Of a stretch of DNA of 64,000 nt, positions 34,488-45,291 are shown in pieces. The stretch is from Cryptomeria japonica (lineage: Eukaryota; Streptophyta; Pinopsida; Cupressales; Cupressaceae). Location of the stretch: assembly GCF_030272615.1 (NCBI RefSeq), contig NC_081411.1, forward strand, positions 155,086,971 to 155,150,970, written 5' to 3'. The notes beneath the pieces were generated by a model. It saw only the letters and a list, made by a program, of their open reading frames with translations, did not search any database and was not told the DNA's origin. Every line of letters begins with the position of its first letter. The stretch's first letter is position 1. A program made the translations under genes and the position numbers.

Positions 34488-34606
34488 TGAGAATAGGATT
34501 AAGAGAGGGAGAGGAAGAGAGAGAGTAGGGAGTAGGAAGAGAGGGATATAATAGGATAAGGAGAGGGGGAGGGGGAGTGAGTTAGAGATAGGGAGAGAGG
34601 GGGATA

Positions 34607-34655
<49 letters not shown>

Positions 34656-34726
34656 TTGGGAAAAGGAGAGGGGGAGAGGGAGATTCGGAAAAGTAGAGGG
34701 GAGAGGGAGAGAGAGAGATTGGGAAA

Positions 34727-34800
<74 letters not shown>

Positions 34801-34923
34801 GATAAGGAAAGGGCGATGGAGGGAGAGGGAGGGGAGATTAGGAAAAGGAGAGGGGGAGAGGGAGAGAGGGAGATTCAGAAAAGGAGAGGGAGAGAGGGAG
34901 AGAGAGGGAGGGAGATTGGGGAA

Positions 34924-34977
<54 letters not shown>

Positions 34978-35035
34978 TGATTGGGAAAAGGAGGGGGAGA
35001 GGGGGAGAGAGTTAGAGATACAGAGAGAAGGGGAT

Positions 35036-35124
<89 letters not shown>

Positions 35125-35310
35125 AGACAGAGACAGAGACAAAGAGAGAGAGAGACAGAGACAAAGAGAGAGAGAGAGAATAGGATAAGGAGAGGGAGAG
35201 AGAGGGGGAGAGGGAGAGAGAGGGAGATTGGGAAAATGAGAGGGGGAGAGGGAGAGAGAGAGGGAGATTCCTTAAAGCAAGGGGGGAGAGGGAGAGAGAG
35301 GGAGATTGGG

Positions 35311-35386
<76 letters not shown>

Positions 35387-35649
35387 GGATAAGGAGAGGG
35401 GGATAGAGGGAGAGGGAGAGAGGGAGATTAGGAAAAGGAGAGGGGGAGAGGGAGAGAGAGGGAGATTAGGAAAAGGAGAGGGGAGAGGGAGAGGGAGAGA
35501 GAGGGAGATTGGGAAAAGGAGAGGGGGGAGGGAGAGAGAGGGAGATTGGGGAAAGGAGAGAGTGAGAGAATAGGATAAGGAGAGGGGGAGAGAGGGATAT
35601 TGGGATAAGGAGAGGGGAAGAGGGTGAGAGGGTGAAAGAGGGATATTAT

Positions 35650-35715
<66 letters not shown>

Positions 35716-36100
35716 GGATAAGGAGAGGGGGAGGGTGAGGGAGTGGGGGAGATAGAGGAGATTGGGAGAGAGGGAGAGGGAGGGCAGAGATTGGGAGAAT
35801 AGGATAGAGAGAGAGAGAGAGTAGGGTCAATAGAGGGAGAGGGGGAGAGAGATAATTGGATAAGATAACGAGAGGGGGAGGGAGAGGGGGGAGAAGGAGA
35901 GGGAGGGAGAGAGAAAGAGAGAAGAAGGGGGAGAGGGTAAGAATAGGAAAGGCTCGCGCTGCAGGTCTCGTGTCGCTTGAGTGAGAGAGAGAGAGTGAGG
36001 AGAGGGAGAGACTGAGGTAGAGAGAGAATGAGTAGGAGAAAGGGTGAGAGACTTGGCAAAGAGAGAAGTGTGGGGGAGAGAAATGAGATGGAACTCAAGG
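34434..36100. repeat. GA-rich polypurine tract, about 1.65 kb
   Basis: The plus strand is almost purely A and G: long (GA)n blocks alternate with GGGAAAAGGAGAGGGGGAGA-type units, plus one (GT)n block at 34729-34760. The minor-unit repeats (GATTGGGAAAAGGAGAG) recur at irregular intervals, suggesting slippage and unequal exchange. The long Ser/Leu/Pro and Arg/Glu ORFs in it are repeat artefacts. A tract of this type can form triplex or mirror-repeat structures. Confidence 0.92.
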
Positions 36101-36386
36101 AGGATAATTAGGGCTCAGAATAGACAAATACGGTGATGGGGAAGGAAGACAAGAGAGAGAGAGGAAAAGAAGGGAGACATGCATGTATACAAACATATAT
36201 ACATATATCTATATTAATATATGTATATATAACTATAGATATGCATATATACATACATAAACACGTATTATATATGTATGTTTGTACATATGTGTAGTAA
36301 ATGCTAATTTTACAAGCATACATTATTATGTCTTCATAACTTGTACAGGTTTTGTGAAACACAAAATAATGGTTTTATTTCTACAT

Positions 36387-36536
36387 AACCTGTATAGGCT
36401 ATGTAGAACTCTGAATAGTACTTTTTGTTTTTCATACCTGTGCGGGTTATGAAGAACTATGAATAGTACCTTTTGTTTTTCAAAACCCGTGCAGGTTATG
36501 AAGAACTATGAATAGTACTTTTTGTTTCTTAAAACC
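36387..36536. repeat. 49 bp tandem repeat, three copies
   Basis: Units contain GGTTATGAAGAACTATGAAT, then AGTACTTTTTGTTTTTCA and ACCCGTGC. The AGAACT landmark falls at 36405, 36453 and 36502. A related CATAACCC ... GGGTTAT palindrome lies near the left end of the element at 34384-34405. Confidence 0.75.
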
Positions 36537-37432
36537 CATGTCAGTTTTGCCTTGGTAAGAGGGTCGAAAAAAGACCTTAAGGCTTGCAAGCTCATTTTCC
36601 CCCAATTTTTGTCCCTTTACATGTTTTTTCATCTTCCAACATGATTTCTCAACTTTGTCATCATCAGGTTTACAAATGATCAAGTGGGTATCTCTAAAAT
36701 TATCACCATAATCTCACACATCTTCTTAGTTTTCTGACCATATAATCTTTTCTATTTTTGGATAACATTAGCATACTAAACTTTAATTTTCTTTACCATT
36801 GCCTTGAGACTCCTCACAAACATATGTCTACCATTTTTAATAAGTTTTGATATACTTCACCAAATTCAAAACAAATTACATATTATTATACTACACTACA
36901 TTCTATACACTTCAAAAAAAATAAGTTTTCATTTTTGATTATTTTGATGCAAGTTATGCCCAGTGCACAAATAGGTACCAAATTTTCAGAATGTAGTCAC
37001 TTGAAAAAATCATAAAAAAAAAATTCTCAATGAAAAATTATAAAAAAATTCACATTTTTTATATCTCACTCTTACCTATCATCCTACCAAAGGGTTTTAC
37101 AAGCTAGTAAATTTAACTATATATTTTGTGCAGCGCACAAAAATAGCTATGTTATATTTTTCTAAAAAAATCAGAAATAGTTTTTCATGCGTGAAACGTT
37201 TGACCCTCTTAATCTTATCCAACTTTTAAAAAATTTAGTAGTTTAGAAACTAGATTCAGAGAACTATAATTCTTATTATTTACTCAACTCCTATTTTTTA
37301 GTGCATGACCTTCAAATATCTCGTTGAAGTTTAGGTTTACCTGTTTTCAGAAAAAAAATAAAAATAAAATAAAAGAAAAAAAGAAAAAAAGAAAAAAGGA
37401 AAAAAAAAAGTGGTCACTTATACCCCCCTTTT

Positions 37433-37458
37433 TGTTCACCATCTTGGTGCACTTACCT
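37433..37458 (-). repeat. Right terminal inverted repeat
   Basis: On the minus strand this starts AGGTAAGTGCACCAAGATGG and ends GAACA, matching the left repeat. Both inner borders also lead into a short GTGGCCAC / GTGGTCAC match. Confidence 0.75.
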
Positions 37459-37472
37459 AGACATGTATTTAT

Positions 37473-38686
37473 TGATGAATACTAAGAGGGGGGGGGAATT
37501 AGTATACAGAAAAACACTGTATTTAAACACTTAAACAGTCTAGTGATAAAATTAGTATACAGAAAAACACTGTATTTAAACACTTAAACAATCTAGTGAT
37601 AAACTGGTAGAATAGTTTAACAGACAAACCAATTAACACACATGCAAACCAAAATGCAAATAAGACATTCACCCACAGGAGCAATAACACCATAACACAA
37701 GATATTTGATGTGGAAACCCAAATGGGAAAAACCATAGTGAGATGAAACTCACAAGTAACTATCTGCAGAATAGGAACCAAACCGGTTAAGGTCATACAA
37801 TGTTCTTTACCAGAACAGATCATGTTAGGAATCTCAATCTCTGTTAGGAGATAAGTCTGATCAAAGACTACCTTGCTAGAGGATTTTAGATCCATAGAGG
37901 TGAACCACCTTGTTAGAGGATTTTACAAAGGCTACTCTGAGCCTACCCGGTTAAGGGCTTCAGACTTGTCAAAGATGTGAGTAATCAACAAGGCAAATAG
38001 CACAAATTGCTTGGTTAGATCCATTATGGCTCATAGCTAATGCATCTTAGCATTACTTCAGTCTTCAGAAACTCACACTCTATTACGCTTCACAAAACCT
38101 GATTTTCACTGTTAAGATCGTTCTTACAAAAACTCATCAGCCACCTTAAACCCTAGCGACCCCCTAAAACCCTAGACATGATGTCCTTATAAAGGAATCT
38201 GATTTCATGTCGGTCCAATAGGTTTACAATCCAATTTCCTAGGTTCAATGAATCTGGACATCCTTTGTAACATGACACAAAAAGAACCGCCAGAGTATCG
38301 GCACCATCAAACAATCAGTGGATGGTAACTCATCACAAAATGCCAGTTGATAACTCATCATAGAATGCTGGTTGGTAACTCATCAGAGTATTACCGGTTT
38401 ACACAAAATGTCAGTTGCTGGTTTGACAAAAGTGAAGACTGGGAAATATGTGTCTTGCCACTTTGATCCCTCATACCGCTTGAGATCCACGAACTGCTTG
38501 AAGTCAATGTACCACTTTAGAGCGGTAAACACATTTTGCAAAACACCAATAGTCTAAAGACTATAATACAACATACCAGTTGCAACAAATTATGGTTGAG
38601 CTTTAGGTCATACATTTAAAAGTGATCTCAATGCAAGTGTGTCTCCATCAATGACAATCACAGCATAATCAGCAAAAATGCCAACA
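37473..38686 (-). repeat. Copia-2 3' LTR
   Basis: The LTR is about 1,214 bp. The left end TGATGAATACTAAGAGG and right end AAAAATGCCAACA match 44093-45266. A 53 bp unit is doubled here (37498-37550 and 37551-37603) but single in the other LTR, which explains much of the length difference. Confidence 0.92.
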
Positions 38687-38706
38687 ATCTCCCCCTTTGG
38701 CATTGA
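38687..38706 (-). promoter_or_regulatory. Copia-2 polypurine tract
   Basis: On the minus strand TCAATGCCAAAGGGGGAGAT directly precedes the 3' LTR. It is nearly identical to the Copia-1 tract. Confidence 0.85.
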
Positions 38707-38971
38707 TGGCAACACTTAGGAAATTTTTTTTTGACATCTAAGTGTTTTACAACAAAATCATGCCATAAGCAAAATTGCTCCCCCTAAGCATATACACTAT
38801 CCCTTGAGCTAACAATACAATGTATAAGTATTTGCATACAGAGATAGACATTAAGATATTCAGAGCATACATCAAAATTTTAAATACCAGAATACTTCTC
38901 CCCCTTTGCCAACAATGACAAAGTACAACTAAACAATCCCTATTTTCATTTGGTATTGAAATAATAAGAGT

Positions 38972-41900
38972 TTATGACAATAAGGAAGAAAACTTATCAA
39001 AAATAGATTTAAAGTCCTGTAGAAATTGTTTCATAGATAAAGACCTAGACTCAAGTAGGGAGGTGGCTACTTCTTTCTCTGTCTGCATCTGGGAGACCTA
39101 CTCTTCCATGGCATCTATTGTGCTCATCTCTTGAGTCAACGTTAAGGCATCCAAATTGAGATAGCACTTCTGAAGTATTTGTAGACATGGGAGTAGAACC
39201 AGTTGAAGCTCCTACAAATCTCATGACCGAGTGCTGATCTCATGCTCTATTTTTGTAGACTGGATATGAAACTGGTGAACGGTTTTCCCATAAGCTATAA
39301 AGGAGTCATATGGCGGCTTGAAGGTGCTCATATATAATTGCAAGTCAGATTGAAGCTTTTGCTTCTATGCAAGCACATCATCACAGAACAGATGAGGTTG
39401 GCAAATCATGCTGAGTAGAAGATTCCCCTCATCTAGAGCGTCCCTTATATCTTTTTGTGCTTTTTGTAGATCGGACCGGAGCTCATTTAGCTTCTTCACC
39501 AGAGCAATATTTAGAGTTTTTTGATGCTCTTTCTTGGCATTTGCCTCTAGTACCTCTTCTAGGCTTTGCACTTGATCATCCACTACTGTGCATAGGAGCT
39601 TTAATTGAGCTAGTGATGAATCAGTATTGGGAAGGCTTGTACCAGGTATCAAACCGGTAAGAGTGTGCACCGCAGCTTGCATCACATCTTTCTCCTTTTT
39701 CCTCCATATCACTTCAAGGCATTCTTGAGAAATCTTGATTCTCTTTAGTAGCACTATTTCACTTGTAGACTGGAGGTCAATCAGACTAGTGAGGTCAGCC
39801 GGTTTGGCTTGAGTACCAGTTGCCTTCGGAGTCTCCATCTGCATGCTCTTTGCCACTTCAACTTCCTTGTCCTCCTCTGCTTTCTTCTTCTCTACTTCTT
39901 TCCTCTTCTCCTCTTCCTTATCCTCCTCTGCCTTCTTCTTCTCTTCTTCCTTCCTCTTCTCCTCTTGCTTTTCTTCCTCATCCTTCTTCCTTTTTTCTGC
40001 TTCCTTGCACTTCTCCTCTTCCTTCTTCCTTTTCTCTGCTTCCTTCCACTTCTCCTCTTCCTTTTCTTCCTCTTCCTTCTTCTTTTTCTCTACTTCCTTT
40101 CTCTTTTGAGCTTCCTTCCACTTCTCCTCTGCCTTATCCTCTTCTTCTTTCTTCTTCTTTGCATCTTCTTGTTTCCTTTTCTCTTCATCCTCTTCTCTTC
40201 TTTTATTCTCATCCTCTTTTCTCTTTTCCAACTCTTTCCGTTTTTCCTCATCTTCTTCATTTTTCTTCTTCTCTGTCTTTTCCTTTGCTGCCTCCTATTT
40301 GTCCTCTGCTTGTGTTTCAACCTATTCAACCTGCTTCTCCTATCCTATTGCTTTAGATGGAGTGCCCTGAGCAACATCTTCTAGCTCCAGAGCATTGACA
40401 TCAATAGTGTCGATAGGTTCAACAACCGGATTTCCTTCATCATCAAACACTTCATCCAATTTTGTCACTATTGGTTCTTGCTCAGCCTTCTTGCTAGCTT
40501 GAAGCACTTTATGCGTATGAACTACTATTGTCATATGCAGATGAGTGTCTTTTTTGACATCATCAATTCTTCCTTCCAACAACCAAAGTCCTCTTCTTCT
40601 AGTGAAGAAGAGTCCTTTATTCTGATTGATGACATCAAACAATTCTGAATTGGATAGGTCAGGAAAGTATTGAGCAAAAACTTTCTCCCTAATTTCCTAT
40701 TCCTTCTCTATGGAAATGCACCATTTATTGTCTAAGGACTTATATAAAGAATCTGGTGTCTCAGATCTAATTTTTGAGGGCGACCGGTCATTAGCACATA
40801 AATACTTTATTATTTCTTGCTCTACTTCTTCCTTCTCATCATCAGTAAAGTCATCAAAATGATCTACCAAATCATTTAACAATTTTCTCCTAATATTTTT
40901 AATTGTTCTTTGACAATGTGTCAAAGGTTTGTAGGAAGAAATATCAATATTTACCAGTGCAGATGATGCCGGTTCATTCTTTGTCTTTTTTCTTACCTGT
41001 CTCACCTTCTTGGGTTGTTCCTAAGACACTATTTCTTCTGATTCTGGTGAGTTGGTTTTAGTTTTCCTCTTCCTCTTGAAGACTTTAGCAGGTGCCTCTT
41101 TCGGTTTCTTCTTAGCTGGTGACCGCTTGGTCACTTGAGGACTGGCTGCAGTAACTGGTGCCGATGGTGAGGGCATTGCCTTTCCTTTCTTTGCTGATGG
41201 TTTTGCGACTGGTGTAACCCTTTCAAGATAGGTGTCGGTTCTCTTATTCTTTAGATTAAGAGGTGAGGCAATAAGGGTAGAGGCATACCCATCCAGCATA
41301 TCATACATCACCTCATAGCCCATAGGCTCCACTTCTTCATGTCTAGGCTCAATGACCTCCATTATGCATTGATCCACTTGGATGATAAAGCAGATGTCTT
41401 CTTCATATTTCTTGAATATGTCACTAGATATCCTCATCCTCAGGCTCATCTTGCTTCTAAACTCATCAAAGTACTTGTTTAGAACTTCAGGGTAGCCGGT
41501 TCCAACTGCTTGGAAGCTTTCTTTGATCTGCTTGGTAACCAGTTGGTCCGCAGACCACTAAATATCTCCCACTCCTGGGAATTAACCTTGGAAATAGAAA
41601 AATAATCCTACCAGTAGCTGACCAAACTTGAACTTCAATGCATTATCTTGTTTGATCGATTTAAGATACAGCAGGAATTGCCTTTGCATACTAGTGCACA
41701 GGTCAAATGATGCATCTTCCTTGATCATCCGATAAGTGCCATTTACCACTGCAACAAATACAGAGTTAATTTTACTAGCATGGAATGTCCAGTATCCAAT
41801 CACCATGCACGCATACTTCACAAGGTCATCCGTGATGGTATTAACAGTCATTCCCCATGAGTCGCTCACTGAACCGGTGAGCTTGGTCATTTCTGTCTTG

Positions 41901-42325
41901 ATGATCTTCCTCAGGGCTGGCACTTCACCGACGTTGCAGAAACTGGTGACAACATGAACAGCTTGAGGTGTAATATCATGTGTTCTCTCCAAGTACATCT
42001 TATCACCATGAACTCTGCTCAGGATGATCCTAATATGGTCCTCTATGAAATCCTCTAGGAAGTAAACCACATTATGAAGTTTCTTCTTCTCCAAGATGTT
42101 GTACTCCTGTTTGATCTTCTTATCTTTCCCACAGAATAGACCTAGCTGGGAGTGGATTGCTAGAGACCCTAGGTCTTCAATTTTACAATTTGTATAATCA
42201 GAGATTCCCTCTTGTACTATTATTCCAGCAGGAACTTGTGATAGGGCATTTTATTTAGACTTGCGTTGAATGAAGCTTATTGGATCAACAAATGCACTAT
42301 AGCTAGTATGAGATGCGGAAGCCAT
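38972..42325 (-). pseudogene. Copia-2 ORF2: about 1,117-codon Lys/Glu-rich protein
   Basis: Open segments ending at 41582, 41021, 40697, 40340, 39365 and 38972 are all in the same frame from an ATG at 42323-42325. No indel breaks the frame, only about ten stops, most of them TAG. The N-terminal 250 residues are globular (YFLEDFIEDHIRIILSRVHG; WTFHASKINSVFVAVVNGTY). A basic region follows (SPAKKKPKEAPAKVFKRKRK), then an acidic helix-rich part, then a 140-residue charged coil of EEEKRKEAEKK-type repeats (about 39840-40230). A C-terminal helical region ends near LQDFKSIFDKFSS. I recognise no family and no pol motif. Confidence 0.7.
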
Positions 42326-42764
42326 GATAAAAACTGAAAAATTCAAAAAATACCTTTTGGAAATCATGAATTTAGGGCTTTCAGATTAAACTTCACCTCA
42401 CACTCTGTCGATTGCAGAATCACCGCTTTGATTTCTTCTCTTGACCATTTGCAATTTGCTTTTGAATCTCCTTCAAGGTTTCTAAATTTCTCTGAATCAC
42501 AGCTCAAATTGCTTTTTCATCACTCTGCACTTGAAAAACTTCTTCGCTCAAAAAATGATAGTGAGAAATGATTTGAAAATTCCTTTTAAGCATATTCCTC
42601 ACCTACCATCATTAATGCTCCATCATTAGGGTGTAAACCCTAATTTGCCTTTTACCATTTCTAGTATTTCGCCAAATGACAGGTATCTGGTTAAGGTCTT
42701 TTACTAGTGTAAACCGGGGGTTCAAAAAATTTCTTCGTTTGCTCCCCCTAAGCTTCTCTGAAGC
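42326..42764 (-). other. Spacer between Copia-2 ORF1 and ORF2
   Basis: AT-rich and without an ORF on the element strand. It separates the two ORFs by about 440 bases, so ORF2 would need its own transcript, splicing or reinitiation. On the minus strand several pyrimidine runs precede the ORF2 ATG, which would suit a splice acceptor, but none is specific enough to call. Confidence 0.4.
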
Positions 42765-44042
42765 TTAGTTTGCCAGTTCCATGATTTCCACACTAGGTGC
42801 AGAAACCGGTTTCTCTTGCAACATTGCTGGTTTCTTCTTCCAGGTTTTGTTCATATCCGCTTGAATAGTTTCAACATCAATTTTTCCTTCTGGAGTGACC
42901 GGTATATCATTCGATATACTCTTTCTACTTCTGCAAAATCTTGCTAAATGACCCAGTTTGTTGCAATGATAGCAAATCATTCCAGGTGCTCTCCAAGGTC
43001 CATTGTTCATGTTTCCATTCTTCCTTCTGCATGTTGCAACAGTGTGACCATGACCATGCCAAATCCAACAGTTCACTCTCCATCCAGTTGCCGGTTGATA
43101 GCCACTGCTACTTGACTAACGATTATAGGTATTAAATCAGTTGGGGTTCCAGTTCACAAAAGATTTCGGACCAACTCCTTGAGTCCTTTGAGGGTATCTT
43201 CTAGTGTTGTTCATAACAAACCTGCATTCAGATGCTCTATGTGCAAACTTGTTGCATGCATAACAATTACCATTGAACTTGTTGGATCTAGGTACATTGT
43301 TTATAAAGTAAGGAAAATTATTATAGGCTTTCCTCCTACATACATTGGCAGTGAGTACTTCTTTAAGACAATTAAAGAAAATAGGTTTGAAATTTTTCTT
43401 ACCTATACCTTTGAATGTTAGTTGCTTCTTTGATGCTTCAGCATTTGTTCCTGAGGTCTCTCCTTCCTCATGACCAGAGAAACCAAGTCCATTGGTATTC
43501 TTTACCAGTTTGGTCGATTCAAGCTTTTTCTCTAGCGTAACAGTACTCTTGTTGAACTTAGCAAGTATTTCCTTTGACTTAGAGAGTTCTTTGGAAATAG
43601 CAGCATTTGTCTCCATTAGGTTTGCATTCTCAAAGATGGCTATGTTCAGTTCACCTTGTACTTCTTCTTTTTCCATTATGCTCTCATGAAGGTGAGCATT
43701 AAGTGCACTGATCTCTTGCTTCAACTTGGAGATCTCATGATCTTTTTCCTTCACTAGATCTTCAGCTTTCCTCTAGTTCTCAAGCTCTTGACACATACAA
43801 ATAGTCAATACTTCCAACTCCTTTCTCAGGTTGGAGTTTGATTCATTCAACTTTTCTACTTCTTGAATTAGGGCTTCCATGTCCACTTCATCAGAAAAAC
43901 TATTTTCAGATAGCTCCATCAAATTTTTAGCATGTTCTCTCCTTTTTCCCTGAGAGGCCTTATATTTTACAATGAGTTCATCATAGGCTTGCTCAGACTG
44001 AGTGAGCTGATGAGTAAGTTCCCTTATAGTATATTCCCCCAT
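42765..44042 (-). pseudogene. Copia-2 ORF1: coiled-coil Gag-like protein with zinc knuckles
   Basis: Three open segments (44042-43773, 43754-43137, 43076-42765) are all in one frame, separated only by stops, giving an original ORF of about 426 codons. The N-terminal half is coiled coil (ELTHQLTQSEQAYDELIVKY; KEKDHEISKLKQEISALNAH). Zinc knuckles follow: CYACNKFAHRASEC and CYHCNKLGHLARFC are intact CX2CX4HX4C, and CWIWHGHGHTVATC between them has the second Cys as Trp. This resembles the C-terminal part of Copia gag, but the UBN2 shell domain is absent. Confidence 0.75.
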
Positions 44043-44077
44043 ATCTCTTTCAAAGTGATTAAACTTATAGAAAGATT

Positions 44078-44090
44078 GGCTCTGATACCA
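44078..44090 (-). promoter_or_regulatory. Copia-2 primer binding site (tRNA-iMet)
   Basis: The minus strand reads TGGTATCAGAGCC two bases inside the 5' LTR, the standard plant initiator-Met primer site. Confidence 0.9.
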
Positions 44091-44092
44091 AT

Positions 44093-45266
44093 TGATGAAT
44101 ACTAAGAGGCAGGGGGTGAATTAGTATATAGAAAAACATTGTATTTAAATACTTAAACAATCTAGTGATAAACCGGTAGAACAGTTTAACAGACAAACCG
44201 ATTAACACACATGCAAACCAAAATGCAAATAAGACATTCACCCACAGGAGCAATAATACCATAACACAAGATTATTGACGTGGAAACCCAAATGGAAAAA
44301 ACCACGGTGAGATGAAACTCACAAGTAACTATCTGTAGAATAGGAACCAGACCAGTTTAGGTCATACAATGTTCTTTACCAGAATAGATCCTATTAGGAA
44401 TCTCAATCTCTGTTAGGAGATAAGTCGGATCAAAAACTACCTTGCTAGAGGATTTTAGATCCACAGAGGTGAACCACCTTGTTAGAGGATTTTACAAAGG
44501 CTACTCTGAGCCTACCCAGTTAAGGGCTTTAGACTTGTCAAAGATGTGAGTAATCAACAAGTGAATGATCTAGCAAATAGCACAGATTGCTTGGTTAGAT
44601 CCATTATGACTCATAGCTAATGCATCTCAACATTACTTCAGTCTTCAAAAACTCACACTCTATTATGCTTCACAAAACTTGATCTTCACTGTTAAGATCG
44701 TTCTTACAAAAACTCATCAACCACCTTAAACCCTAGCAACCCCCTAAAACCCTAGACATGATGTCCTTATAAAGGAATCTGATTTCACGTCGGTCCAATA
44801 GGTTTACAATCCAATTTCCTAGGTTAAATGAATCTGGACATACTTGGTAACACGACACAAAAAGCACTGCCAGAGTATCGGCACCGTCAAACAATCGGTG
44901 GATGGTAACTCATCACAAAATGCTGGTTGATAACTCATCACATAATGCTAGTTGGTAACTCATCAGAGTATTACTGATTTACACAAAATGCCGGTTACTG
45001 GTTTGACAAAAGTGAAGACTGGGAAATATGTGTCTTTCCGCTTTGATCCCTCATACCCCTTGAGTTCCACGAACCACTTGAAGTCAACATACCGCTTTAG
45101 ACCGGTAAACACATTCTGCAAAACACCAATAGTCTAAAGACTATAATACAACATACCGGTTGCAACAAATTCTGGCTGAGCTTTAGCTCATACATTTAAA
45201 AGTGATCTCAATGCAAGTGTGTGTCCATCAATGACAATCACAGCATAATCATCAAAAATGCCAACA
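44093..45266 (-). repeat. Copia-2 5' LTR
   Basis: The LTR is about 1,174 bp, upstream of the ORFs in element orientation. It shares with the Copia-1 LTR the AAATGG(G)AAAAACCACGGTG block and the TGTTAGGAG / CTTGCTAGAGGATTT phrases, so the two elements belong to related LTR families. Confidence 0.92.
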
Positions 45267-45291
45267 TATATATATATATACATATACATAC
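45267..45291. repeat. TA microsatellite remnant
   Basis: TATATATATATATACATATACATA continues the insertion-target microsatellite on the far side of Copia-2. Confidence 0.85.

Larger units (their letters stand above)
34272..37458. mobile_element. Terminal-inverted-repeat element with a polypurine core
   Basis: 34272-34297 (AGGTAAATGCACCAAGATGG onward) is an inverted copy of 37433-37458 with 25 of 26 bases matching. The flanks AGAC (34268-34271) and AGAC (37459-37462) could be a 4 bp target duplication. No transposase is visible. The interior holds about 1.65 kb of GA-rich repeats, a 49 bp tandem repeat, and AT-rich sequence at 36550-37400 with no ORF. The superfamily is unclear, because a 4 bp duplication does not fit hAT, Mutator or Harbinger. 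Confidence 0.65.
37473..45266 (-). mobile_element. Copia-2: pol-less Copia-type LTR retrotransposon
   Basis: The element is bounded by TG (37473) and CA (45266), with flanks TTTAT and TATAT (four of five alike) in the AT microsatellite. It has two LTRs of about 1.2 kb, a perfect iMet primer site and a GCCAAAGGGGGAGAT polypurine tract, all matching Copia-1 in type. Between them are two long minus-strand ORFs, each damaged by stops: a coiled-coil/zinc-knuckle protein and a roughly 1,117-codon Lys/Glu-rich protein. No protease, integrase or RT sequence is present, so it must have used another element's enzymes. Confidence 0.88.

Noticed and set aside
34434-36098. Long Ser/Leu/Pro ORFs (up to 272 codons) and Arg/Glu ORFs on the opposite strand
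   Set aside because: They are translations of (GA)n/(CT)n repeats. Any frame through such a tract is open, and there is no start context or conserved motif.
39809-40384. Leu/Phe/Ser-rich plus-strand ORF that resembles a membrane protein
   Set aside because: It is the antisense shadow of the Lys/Glu coiled coil of Copia-2 ORF2: GAA/AAG codons read backward give Leu, Phe and Ser.
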